NCBI GenBank assembly: GCA_025175895.1
Contig: CM045991.1
Coordinates: forward strand, 78,789,174-78,853,173
DNA: 64,000 nucleotides
Source: Wurfbainia villosa
Taxonomy: Eukaryota > Streptophyta > Magnoliopsida > Zingiberales > Zingiberaceae
Direction: 5' to 3'
Shown here piece by piece: positions 49,801-58,890 of the stretch. Within the stretch, counting starts at the first letter, position 1. The number at the start of each line of letters is the position of its first letter. The notes below the pieces were generated by a model. That model ran no database searches, was not told where the DNA came from, and worked only from the letters and a program-made list of their open reading frames with translations. Both the position numbers and the translations under genes were made by a program.

Positions 49801-52800
49801 CTTTACGATCACAAAGAACACTTGGTACTTTCTTCATTTCAACTATCTCATTTGTATTCTATGTAAAATATCTCTCTCAATCCATCCATCATTTTGCAAA
49901 AAAGATCCTAAATATTTAAAACTTTCGGCTACAGACAACTCATTATATCTCTTATCTTAATAATTGTCATATTGTATCTAATATTGCTAAATTTAAAGTT
50001 CATGTATTCTGTCGTTATTCTACTAAGTTTAAAATCTTTCACTTTTAGTATTTTTCTCCAAAATTCAAATTTAGCATTTTTCTCCTTCACGTATCTCATG
50101 TTGCTAAAACAATATTATCTGTAAATAACATGCCAAGGTTTTAAATATCGAGCCGTACCGAGATTTCGGTCAGTGACCGGAACGATACGGTTTCGATATT
50201 GTATCGTGCGTGCCGATTTGATTTCGATAATATAAATTAATTAATAATTTATTTAATTAAATTTACGGTTTAATTAATTTATATTATATATAAAATTTTA
50301 ATTAATAATTTATTTAATTATAATTATATTATAATTTCTATATAAATTAATTATATAAATTAAATTTTTAATTAATTTCAACAATCGCGGATCGCAGATC
50401 GCTAATCGCGATCTCGATCTCGATCCCACGATCCCTAGCGCGGTGATTGCGATTGCGATCACCGCTGCAGGGATTGCGCGCTCGGTGTCGCGATCGCGAT
50501 CCCGAGCGCCTCTGCCTAGTCTACTCTACGTCGTCACCGCCTCTCGTCGAGCCTTCGCCGTCGCTTCCAAGTAAGCTCCTTCCCTTCTCCTCAGCCTTCT
50601 GTCGGTGCCCACATTTTACCGAAATCATGCGCACGTTCCGATTTCGGTTCCACATCGGAATGAAATTTTTCGTCGATTTCGCCCGATATGGCTCGGCATT
50701 TAAAACCATGTAACATACATTATAATACTGTGTTTGAATGTGTCCAATGAATTCATCCATAATTAGTGTAAAAAGATAAAGACTTAAAATTAATTCTTGA
50801 TGTAACTCTATCTTTATAGAAAATGTTTCGATTAATCCTCCTAGCATTTTCACTCTTATCATTACATCCTCGTACATATCCTTAATTATTTCAATATACA
50901 CTACACTAACATCTTTCTTTTCTATAATTCTCCACATAATTTTCCTTATAACTCTATCATAAACTTTTTCAAGATCAATAAATATCATGTATAAATCTTG
51001 TTTTTATTCCCGATACTTTTAACTTTATAAAATATACTACTATGAATTAAATTATTATGTATAAATTTAGTTTAATTTTAAATTGAATAAAAAATATAAA
51101 TTTAATTTAAATCTACTTCATCCTACCAAGTTTACTTACTCGGTGGATTTTAACTAATCATAAATTAACTTTTAAGAATTAAACTTAATTTTCAATATCT
51201 CAAAGGTAATTCAATAATAAATATCTATAATAATAAAATATTATTAAAAATATTTTTTAATTAATATATTTATATTTCAAAAATACCGAAACTATATCAG
51301 CACGACACAATATGATACCGAATCTATATGGTTCCAGCCATAGATCGAAATTTCAGTATAACTCAAAATTTTAAACCTTGGTCGCAGTCAGAAGTTTTGT
51401 ATTGCTTCCTTATACTATGTGATGTTAAGAGATATACCTAATATTCTTGTTATGATCATTTGAGGTCCCCTATAAGGAATTTGCATAACATTATCCTCTA
51501 TTTTTTGTAAAATAAGCTACATACATTGCGACAAAGAAACCTCTTTCTATATTACTAATTCTGTTTTACATTTTAACATGCATCAATATCAAACTGGATT
51601 TTATGATTATATTAGTAGCTCTCTTAATTTGCAGCTCATGTAAGGCTTTGTATCAATTGTATCTAACTCTATATTACTTGTATATAATCCTGTACGGTAC
51701 TGCTGCATATCAATAAAAATGTCAGAATCAACTATATCAATCTTGTAAATCTCAACATATTGTCACAATTGTATGTCTTTCCCATATCGATCAATGCTGG
51801 ATGAGATTTAAATCTGTTAGTTGGAAGGTCTCAATCTGCACCGAAATTTTTATGTCAGGTTGATGATTCAAATACTTAGTACCATTCTGCCAATCCTATG
51901 GTCTCATAACTTAGAAGCAGTGGTGTGGTTACAATTATTGGTTTTGATGCAAGTATAGCACAGTATCAACAGTAGATGGGCACCAGCATCATGTATTTTA
52001 CAAAATCTCACAGCAAGTTCAGAATGCTTGGGATATTTATAATTTGATGTTTAAGGATCAGGCAAGCCAACACATTATAAGTTGATCACCAGTATGTATG
52101 ATAAAAAGAAGCATGTTCAACCTACTGAACAAGTACTTGAGAGAAAAAGAATAATATATGAACCTTCAATCCATTTCCCCTCAAAGATTGCAACCCCAAA
52201 ATAAGATATCACCACGAAAAAGAGAGAAAAATTTCAAGAACACGCAAACTAAGTCTTCTGAAAAAATAGTAACTTTCTATGTATGTTATAAGTGGGTAAT
52301 TATGCTTGTCAAGTTTAGCAAGGCCAGGCATTACGTGTGACAACAACCAGGAACTATAACAAGCATCAGAATCAATGATAAAAAGGGCATATATCCACAC
52401 TCTACTAGCTCAGGGTAACACCAGTAGAATACTGTCACCAAGCACAGTAAAAAAAAATTTAAGATTTTACTCCAGGGGAGGAATAATATACTTGATTAAT
52501 TGGGAATGAATAATAAATTCCCAATGGAAAAGGTTTAATGACAAGATCATCGAACACACACAGGCATCTCCTATATGATTTGAATCAATAAAAATAGGGA
52601 CTAGATAGACATAAAACATGGCTCTAGCTTTTATTGGAAGAATACTTTGATCAACTTAAACAATCACCACTGGAATTTAGACAAGATTCCAAATGTTATT
52701 CTGAGCTAAGGGACCTCGAACTTTTAACTTCAGCCAAAAGAAACAACTGACCTTGAATGTGCCCAAATACCAAGGTTTAAAATTCCAAGCCGTTTCGGAC

Positions 52801-53464
52801 GAAATCAACGAAAAATTTCGTTCCGACGAACCACCGAAACCGAAACGCGTACCATACCAGAGGAGGCGGCGGCGACGACTGGAAGGAGGCGGCGGCGACG
52901 GCGACAGCGAAGACACAGAGGCGATCGCGCAGCGCGATCGCGAAGTCGATCACGATCGCGTGAAATTTCTAAATTTCTAAAAAATATATATATATATATA
53001 TATATATTAAACTGTAAAATTTAATTAAATAAATTATTAATTAATTTATATATTAAATAAAAATTAAAAAATAAAAGATATTTTAATTAAAATTATAAAT
53101 TCGAATTTATAATTTAGGTAAAATTAAATCTTAAATTCTTTTTTAAAAATTAACTAAAATTTAAAAAAAAAATCAAATAATTAATATTAATGTTTAAAAA
53201 AAATACCGAAATAGTATCGGCACGGACAATACAATATCAAAACCGTATCGTTCCGGTCGCAGACCGAAATTCCGATACGAGTCGAAATTTTAAACCTTGC
53301 CAAATACTATATAAATTATCTTTGAACCAGATAGAACCATAACTAGAAACAAGGATTTATCGAACAGAAAGTTTGTTATCAGCATTTCTTACCTTGATAG
53401 TTCCACCATAAACCATAATGCTTGGTCGATTGAGTCGCCCCATAGCCATAATTGTACCTGGCAT
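29493..53464 (-). CDS. DHAD: Dihydroxy-acid dehydratase (EC 4.2.1.9), 5'-partial, 13 exons visible
   Basis: The enzyme dehydrates 2,3-dihydroxy-3-methylbutanoate and its ethyl analogue to the 2-oxo acids used for valine, leucine and isoleucine; in plants it acts in the plastid with a 2Fe-2S cluster. Exons in transcript order: 53,464-53,393; 38,834-38,787; 37,595-37,441; 37,343-37,149; 37,078-36,967; 36,879-36,810; 36,742-36,684; 36,602-36,479; 36,378-36,308; 35,659-35,558; 35,092-35,012; 29,824-29,666; 29,543-29,493. They total 1,299 bases, i.e. 432 residues plus TAG, with all phases matching and no internal stop. Landmarks: MPGT at residue 1 (end of the first ILVD/EDD signature), the Cys-bearing CPGAGACGGMYTANTM from 63, DPLKLDECRLAG, LLTDGRFSGGSHG at 340-352 (second signature), and C-terminus GCVTDE. 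Roughly 170 N-terminal residues, including the transit peptide and the CDKN cysteine, are not in the window. The intact frame argues for a functional gene. Confidence 0.95.
30815..31230 (-). mobile_element. LINE (RTE-type) fragment in the 5.2-kb intron
   Basis: It is colinear with 49,580-49,990, which belongs to a minus-strand LINE. Shared blocks include TCGAGTCATAGCCCAACAT, AATTTAAAAGTACTTTAC and GATC.TAAATATTTAAA. Both ends are missing. Confidence 0.65.
31540..32500 (-). mobile_element. Possible copia LTR fragment in the 5.2-kb intron
   Basis: On the minus strand AATAGAGGATTCATCACTC (about 31,893-31,912) also occurs in the LTR of element B near 19,034. The general style (long non-coding, no domain) also fits an LTR. 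No ends or primer site were seen, so this is tentative. Confidence 0.3.
36880..36966 (-). promoter_or_regulatory. GC-AG intron of the dehydratase gene (87 bp)
   Basis: The exon ending ...DLHK joins IGGTPAV in the next exon, as in plant dehydratases. The donor reads CACAAG|GCACGT, with GC instead of GT, and the acceptor is TTTGCAG. No nearby GT keeps the frame and the conserved residues. The other eleven complete introns here use GT-AG. Confidence 0.85.
39470..39670. repeat. GC-rich imperfect minisatellite in the hAT element
   Basis: Variants of GCCTCCGCAGGGGTCG recur over about 200 bp in otherwise AT-rich surroundings. Open frames on both strands here come from this array. Confidence 0.6.
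40342..42520 (+). pseudogene. hAT transposase (DUF659 and C-terminal dimerisation region), broken
   Basis: The DUF659 region is recognisable: ATWMYDVEIPFNVIKYDSF, GMKPPSYHEVRVKYLKEE and GCTIMADGWVEKKGRTH up to about 40,755. After a frameshift it continues with LINFLVNGPKGSVFVES, EKNVVQVVIDNASCNVSAG and HSYWTPCATYCLDLLLEDI (41,030-41,090). Further pieces read KSPVGYIYESMDRAKEAT-like at 41,420, IPMAIRQRTSKSP-like at 41,740, and the dimerisation motif TPELKIFAMKILNLTCSSSDYERN at about 41,880. There a TGA replaces the expected Trp. A basic segment (SKKRNRLSQQRLNDLVYIKYN) and an acidic tail end at about 42,520. Stops, frameshifts and missing segments make it non-functional. Confidence 0.88.
43814..43876. 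repeat. (TA)n followed by (GA)n microsatellite
   Basis: About 12 TA units (43,814-43,838) are followed directly by about 18 GA units (43,840-43,876). It is likely length-polymorphic. Confidence 0.95.
44267..44700. repeat. Three ~83-bp tandem units, the last split by a short insertion
   Basis: Units start at 44,267, 44,349 and 44,431 (GATATAGTARGGGATCAAGCAC... TGATGCTCAAATATTTTT). The third is interrupted after GGGATCAAGCAC and resumes at about 44,641 with AATCAAACACAATGGGG. Confidence 0.8.
44455..44641. mobile_element. ~185-bp insertion in the tandem array
   Basis: It is flanked by ATCAAGCAC and ATCAAACAC (8 of 9 identical), which look like a target-site duplication. Internal inverted segments pair TGATCCGTTGGTC (about 44,500) with GGCCAACGGGTCA (about 44,618). 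It is GC-richer than its surroundings, and no tRNA-like A or B box was recognised. A small non-autonomous DNA element or a SINE are both possible. Confidence 0.55.
45775..48579 (+). mobile_element. RTE-type LINE, decayed (plus strand)
   Basis: The 5' part translates in pieces as an AP-endonuclease (LKFGMWNIGRLIDKTMEVIDTIIRRINI at 45,840). A reverse transcriptase piece follows (DRVL...KILEKNGISIAYIEIIKDIYEDA around 47,570-47,680). The 3' end reads TTATCCCACCAAATAGGATAAGACTATGTTG then degenerate (TTG/TTA)n at 48,530-48,579, the typical tail of plant RTE LINEs. Stops are frequent and the copy is dead. Confidence 0.78.
49314..51000 (-). mobile_element. RTE-type LINE, 5'-truncated (minus strand), split by a MITE
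   Basis: On the minus strand the reverse transcriptase segment IFIDLEKVYDRVIRKIMWRIIEKK...LYLFTLIMDE lies at 50,988-50,715. The 3' region runs on to 49,400, and the tail CGACCTCACATGGTCAGATAAGG plus (TTG)-like repeats lies at about 49,365-49,314. A MITE interrupts it at 50,134-50,710. It is opposite in orientation to the LINE at 45,775-48,579, ~0.7 kb away. Confidence 0.75.
50134..50710. mobile_element. hAT-type MITE 1 (577 bp), inserted in the LINE
   Basis: The left end is CAAGGTTTTAAATATCGAGCC; the right end, read inverted, is CATGGTTTTAAATGCCGAGCC. The flanks TAACATGC (50,126-50,133) and TAACATAC (50,711-50,718) are an 8-bp target duplication with one mismatch. One half is CG-rich (GCGATCGCGATC), the other AT-rich. 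The orientation is opposite to MITE 2. Confidence 0.88.
51290..51380. mobile_element. Single end of a third MITE of the same family
   Basis: AATACCGAAACTATATCAGC... TCAAAATTTTAAACCTTG matches the right end of MITE 2 (53,205-53,299). The left end was not identified. Confidence 0.55.
52771..53299. mobile_element. hAT-type MITE 2 (529 bp)
   Basis: Inverted ends CAAGGTTTAAAATT match over 14 bp. The 8-bp target duplication CCAAATAC is perfect (52,763-52,770 and 53,300-53,307). The interior holds a CG-rich block (GATCGCGCAGCGCGATCGCG at about 52,920) and an (AT)n run at 52,984-53,008. No coding capacity. It lies about 90 bp from the exon at 53,393. Confidence 0.92.
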
Positions 53465-55800
53465 CTACGAAGCCATAAGGCACAGATTCAATTAGTGAAA
53501 GCTGAACAGTTGTATGCACAAAATTCACTTTATGTAATACAATCAGCAGATAAACATTTGTCACAAGTGAGATCAAATAGTGATCATTTTACACAGATAT
53601 GACAAATATTCTTTCTGAAAAGTGACCATCTTGAAGACTTGGTTTCAAAAAATTTAGATAATGAAAAATGTAAAATAACTGAAAATGCTATCTTAAAAAG
53701 TTTTGTTTACTTAAAACTAGAACATAATTCATCGAACCTTTATTAAGACTAACTTAGTGCATCAAGTAAAATATCTCTCACAATATTGTACAAAAAAATC
53801 AGATCTATATCTATCTGGCTTACCTCAGCATGAGATCAAAATTGCACAATTATTAAAAGCATGATTAACATAGGGAAATTGGGATCCTTTTTAAGAACTT
53901 AAAAAGTAAAAAAACGAAAATAAATTTTAAAAATCTAGGAAAGAAACAATCCTATACCCAAAACAACGAGATCAATTTGGAATAAGCTCCATATTCTCTA
54001 AGCAAGATCACTACCAAATCAGAAACTACCTTGACTAATTGATTTTCCAAATTAAAAGAAAATAACTTTTTCCATACTCTTAACTTTTAAAAATTGAATT
54101 CCTAATTTGTATAATTCTCCTCAGTATGGATAACTCGAGCTTAGGCAAGCTGTATAAATCTTTTTTTGACATCATTAGCAGCACAAGGAAAAATTATTCA
54201 CCAAATTTGTTCAACATTTTATTTTGATTGTCTTTCCGTAGGCATCCCTTCCAATGAATGAGGCATTGTTGTATCTTCATTTATCATCCAATTAATGTAG
54301 ATTAGGAATTAATTTTTAGAAGTTTTAGAATTTGAAAAGTTTATTTGGTAGATTCTTCTATTTTTTTAGTTCAGTTTTGCTCTTAGGGTGCTAAATTTTC
54401 TTTGAAGATGTTGTATTGTGAAGGGATCTTTAGGACACTCACTTAAAGGATCATCAATCACAGGAGATGGACCACTAAATTTGTTAAGAACTTTTTTGAT
54501 TATATGATTAGTGCAATGTTGGAAGTTTTCTAGTGGGAGTATTTCATAGAGTGCTAGTATTTGTACTTGCTTATAGTTTCTATGGTCCAGAGAGAAATCA
54601 CCAAGCGCAAGAACTATCTCTTGTAAAGCTAAGATTGGCTTCATCTCTAGATCTTTAATTTGTCCTAGAGGTTGCTCATAAGTTAAGTCATCGAGTGACT
54701 TTTCTAGAATCATATATTTGGACTTATTCACAGGGAGAGATGAGTCCATTAAGGAAAGGCTTCTACTATTGTTTCATGGGTACTACGTTTGACATTACTC
54801 CTAGATCTTTCTTTTCTCCTTTAGTGAGCGTTCAAGGGTTCCATTGTCATCACAATATATCACCAATGTAAGAGACCATTTAATAGGAACAAGACATATC
54901 TCTATGACTAGAAGGGATTCGAGTGGAATATAGGTGGATGGTGGTTGGGCAATGTGGGATGCATGAGTAATTAAGATGAAATACTGTAGGGGAAGGCAGA
55001 GTTACAAACACATAATTAGAAATTCAGCTTTGACGCCACTTGATACACCGTGAGACAATCTCTCACAAATAGAATCAAGGTAATGAAGAGGATATTATTA
55101 ATCTAAGCAATGATTAGTTGGGGGGATTAGATTTTTTTTTAAAGAGAATAAAACTAATAAGAGGAATATTATTAATATGAAAAATTATTAATGGGGGGAT
55201 TGGAATTTCTTTTAAAGACTCCAACACAAACAAAATTAGAAATAAAGTGAAATATTCTAGGAAAGAAATGATCATTTAGCTAAAGGGACTCGACAAAATG
55301 CGGAGTAAATTCCCTATTCCCTAAGCAAGGTAATAACCAAATCAAAAATCATCTGGAGATAGTCTTAGAGCAATTTCAATCATCTGAAAAACTGAGCTAG
55401 TAAATAAGGATCACAATCATCTAGCAAAGAAAGTAATATTCCTTTTACCCCACTCCATAAATTGATTAATGTTGATCAAACACTGGATCAAATAAGTATT
55501 AAGCTGGACGGAATCACAATCGCTGGCAAAGCCAATTTGAACTGTCAATCTATTTCTCATGGATCCCAGTGAAAGTGGAGAAGGTCAAAGTTCCACTTCA
55601 CCATATTTTAGGTTCTGAGAGGATAATATCTGGTATATGGTTCCATTTGATCTCTATGGACCTCTCCTTCCTTTCGGCATGTTCAGAACAAATTTTTTCC
55701 TTTAGCATTTTCCTACTGAAAGCCTAGATCTTAGCTCTGTTATTTTCTTCCCTTCTACCTACTTCCGTCTCTCTCCTACCGAAACAGAGACTAGCATGGA
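53465..55800 (-). other. Start of a further dehydratase intron (or truncated 5' region)
   Basis: The acceptor TTCGTAG|ATGCC lies at 53,465. I looked for the preceding exon, which should end in GCDKN, and found no match up to element N at 55,801. Apart from the unidentified frame at 54,366-54,749, nothing is recognised. Confidence 0.7.
54366..54749 (-). pseudogene. Unidentified 127-codon open frame
   Basis: I do not recognise the protein. It has no transmembrane segment or signal peptide; it is mixed in composition and ends LQRKFSTLRAKLN. The length is unusual for this AT-rich intron, and the frame may be a remnant of a captured gene or a transposon. No upstream continuation was identified. 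Confidence 0.25.
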
Positions 55801-57688
55801 TGTTAGTATGAGTCCTTAGTGTCAATTATGAGATAATTGGTGAGGGAAACTTTTGTATCATATCTTATATTAATATAGGCAAACATTGGTTATTATATTT
55901 ACTTTATGCGTGTGTCAGCTAAATAAATATAATAATGCCCTTGAATAGTAGGTTCTTACTCACAGTATATTAATTGATAGAATTGATTATGAGAAACTAT
56001 AGAGAACACTATTCTTAAATATTCCTAGTCAAGTATTGTATTAATAGACAAGGGCTATATTGATACATTGAGAATAGCATGTAGGTCAATGGATGACTTG
56101 ATCTCACAAGCCATGGATATGTGATATCACATTGATGCATGAGTATATATATTGGAGACTATATATACTGAATTGACCCACCGTGAGAAAGTATCATGGA
56201 TCGTTATATGAGTGTCATATACTTTCTCATGTGACTATTGGTATGAATAGTCCTAAGACTTGAAGTCACTACGGTTCCATACATAAGGGGTTATGCACTT
56301 TGGTATCGTCCAACGTCACCCGTAACAGGATGGACTATAAAGGCGATCACTAGGTATGTAACAAATTATGTGGAGGGATGTGAGTGATGTAGATGAGATC
56401 TATCACTCTCATATGACGGGAGTGATATCTTTGGCCTCTTGATAAAGTAGGACCACGAAATGCATGGACATGTTCAAATGAGTCAATATGAGATATTGAG
56501 CTCATTTGTTTGAGCGAGTCTACTTGGGGATCAAGAAACACAAAGATCGATAAGGAGATGACACGGTCTATGCCTCATTGATCGATCTAAGATATCAAGG
56601 ATAGAAAGACACCGTCATACATAATAATAGTCACGGAAAGGTTGTCGGATCACGACTTTCTTGTAACTTGGGTAGCAATGATGTATTGCTAGATGCCGCT
56701 CATTGCTTGTGTCTAAAAGGGGTTTTAGACACATTGTCAACGTTACAAGAGCCTATAGGGTCACACACAAATGACATTCTATTTTGGAAATGGATTCTTT
56801 TAGTTTGACTAAAAGAACAATGGGAATAATGGATGGTCAAGGCTCGAGTCAAAATTAAGTTGGTTGAGTTAGACTCAAGCGGGTTACATTTGAGTTAGAC
56901 TCAAACTAAATTGGATGGATGAAGACTAGATTTGAGCCAGAATCAAGTGAGACTTGAATTAAACTCAATTCGCATGCAAAACTCAAGTTAGACTTGAGTT
57001 AAACACAAGTCACATGCAAAAGGTTTTAATGCATGCATGATGCATTAAAATTGCATTGGATTTCAACGTGAAGAATTGGAAGAGGCTAGTGGCTTTTCAA
57101 TAATGCATTTGATGCATTGGATTTTCAACATGTAGAATTGGAAGAGGCTAGTGGCTTTTCAATAATGCATTTGATGCATTGGATTTTCAACGTGTAGAAT
57201 GGGAAGAGGCTAGTGGATTTTCAATGATGCATTGATTTTGGAATTCAAGCATGATAATATAAAAGGGACTTCAACGTTGAGATAGTTTTTGGTTTTTTTT
57301 AGAGAGAGAGGCTTGGGTGTGCAAGTGTTGCCGTGGGGAAAAGAGAGATCCAAAAGTTGGGTGTTCCTTCTTCTTTTACACTTCTTCATCCTCCTAATTT
57401 TGGCTAGTTGTTCTACAAAGGTTGCTAGCACAACCATATTTCCAAAAGGGCTGAGTGTCAGTGTGAATACCTTAGAGATACGATTATCCTTACCGTATTT
57501 AGATCCGACAACTTTGAACTAGCGGGATTGCGAAGGGCTCGCTTCAAAGATATAATACTTCTTCTAGATAGGATCTAGATGGTTGAAAACAATTTATATG
57601 TTTTCGCTTGGATCTCTGGTGGGATCCAAAATTTTTGTTTCCGCTGCGGTTTTGCGAATCGGTTCGCACGCATACTAGGATTCCAACA
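55801..57688 (+). repeat. 5' LTR of element N (1,888 bp)
   Basis: It begins TGTTAGTATG and ends GATTCCAACA, and is repeated from 62,711. A likely TATA box (TATAAAAG) lies at 57,258-57,265. It contains the conserved inverted repeat at 56,184-56,230 and three ~61-bp tandem units at 57,053-57,235. Confidence 0.9.
57053..57235 (+). repeat. Three tandem ~61-bp units in the N LTR
   Basis: Units start at 57,053, 57,114 and 57,176 (GCATTGGATTTTCAACGTG... AGAGGCTAGTGG... AATGCATTTGAT), just upstream of the TATA box. The 3' LTR enters the same array at 63,916. Confidence 0.85.
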
Positions 57689-57689
57689 G

Positions 57690-57704
57690 TGATATCAGAG
57701 TCAC
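57690..57704 (+). other. Primer-binding site of element N (diverged)
   Basis: TGATATCAGAGTCAC follows the LTR end. Compared with TGGTATCAGAGC it has two changes. Confidence 0.75.
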
Positions 57705-58890
57705 TTGCGAAACATACATTTTGTTGTTTATATAATTTATATGTGATATAAATCTAGATTTTCATGTTTCATATGAGATATAAAATGTGTGTATTATGGG
57801 TACACGAATTCTAAGCTTGTAATTGTCCTAAAGAGGTAAAACAGAGAGTCTATGGCCTAGCCGTGGACGCCATGCTCATCACTCCAGCAGGACTGTGGCG
57901 TTATGGCTTATCGGCGGGTTTTAAAATTCGTGTATGTATAATCAATTTTATAAAATCACATCATTATGAATGATATGATGTACGGTGCATGGTTACGCCT
58001 AGGACCCACATGATTGTGGTTGTGTGTTGTATGTGCGTGTTGTAATTCATAATGCGGCCAGATGTCGCGCTTCATCTCTATTTTTCCTATTGTAAAATAG
58101 ATTTAGACTCGAAGAACTCGAGTGTTCTTATTTTGTAATGTACAAAATGAAGAAATGGAAAAGTTCATCAAGGTCAAGTTACAAGGAGGATGCCGACAAC
58201 ACAGGGTGACCGAAGGAAGCACTTGGAGAAGATGTCATCCCTAGGTTCATCATTCGCTCTTCTCATTGGCTTGAGAAGATCGTAGATTAAGGTCATAACC
58301 ATGTCACATTTAAGATTATTTGCTATGTGTATATGTGATACATGTATGTCTAATAATTTTATATTAAATTAAGACAATTTAAAATGTATACCAAAGTTTG
58401 GAACTCATAAACTACCTCGATCATTTGTTATTGGGTTTGCCAAAGCAAAGCAATGCATTTTATCTTGGTAGAGTGCGAGAGGACAATTGTGATGTCCCGC
58501 TATCAAACTTTGGATGAGACTTAACTAAGTGTCTCAATTAGATTGAGAAACACCTAGAGGCATATCCTAATAGTTAGGAAACATGGGTTAGAGAGCATCT
58601 ACACTAAGTCTTGGGCGATTAGCCAAAGCTAACTCAAGATAACGTGTAATATGGATCTTGGCCCCTCTTTATGCAAGAATTGCATGTGATGGAATTGGTA
58701 AATTGTTACCTACCAAGTCATACTAAATCTTGGGCGATTAGCCAACGCTAACTCAAGGTGAAGTATGATGTGGATTTTATCCCACATGCATCTATGATTC
58801 AGTGGGAGTCTCATTTAATCAAAAGCCTAATTAAATGATTTAAAGATATGATACTCATTTTTTTGCATATTATTTCTGTTGTAGATCACT
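57705..58890 (+). other. Untranslated leader of element N
   Basis: No coding sequence. Blocks such as AATCTTGGGCGATTAGCCAA (58,725) are shared, inverted, with the leader of element M. Confidence 0.6.

Larger units (their letters stand above)
38835..53392 (-). other. 14.6-kb dehydratase intron filled with transposons
   Basis: The donor is ATCAAG|GTAAGA (53,392) and the acceptor CTTGCAG (38,835). The flanking exons encode GGTIK and PGHFNGSTYDIVSAFQ, adjacent in plant dehydratases, so no exon is missing. It contains a hAT element, two LINE copies, at least two MITEs, microsatellites and a short tandem array. The stretches 42,700-43,800, 44,870-45,770 and 51,400-52,760 show no gene or recognised element. 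One ~100-bp segment at about 44,760-44,860 has a diverged relative at 51,440-51,510. Confidence 0.88.

Noticed and set aside
50447..50713. 88-codon frame starting in CG-rich sequence
   Set aside because: It lies wholly inside MITE 1 and the same DNA is a CG-rich repeat in MITE 2.
53465..55800. Search for the dehydratase exon ending GCDKN
   Set aside because: No reverse-complement match next to a GT donor was found in this stretch.
57289..57522. 77-codon frame downstream of the N LTR TATA box
   Set aside because: It lies inside the LTR, is not followed by any known domain, and the matching part of the 3' LTR is outside the window, so coding cannot be tested.
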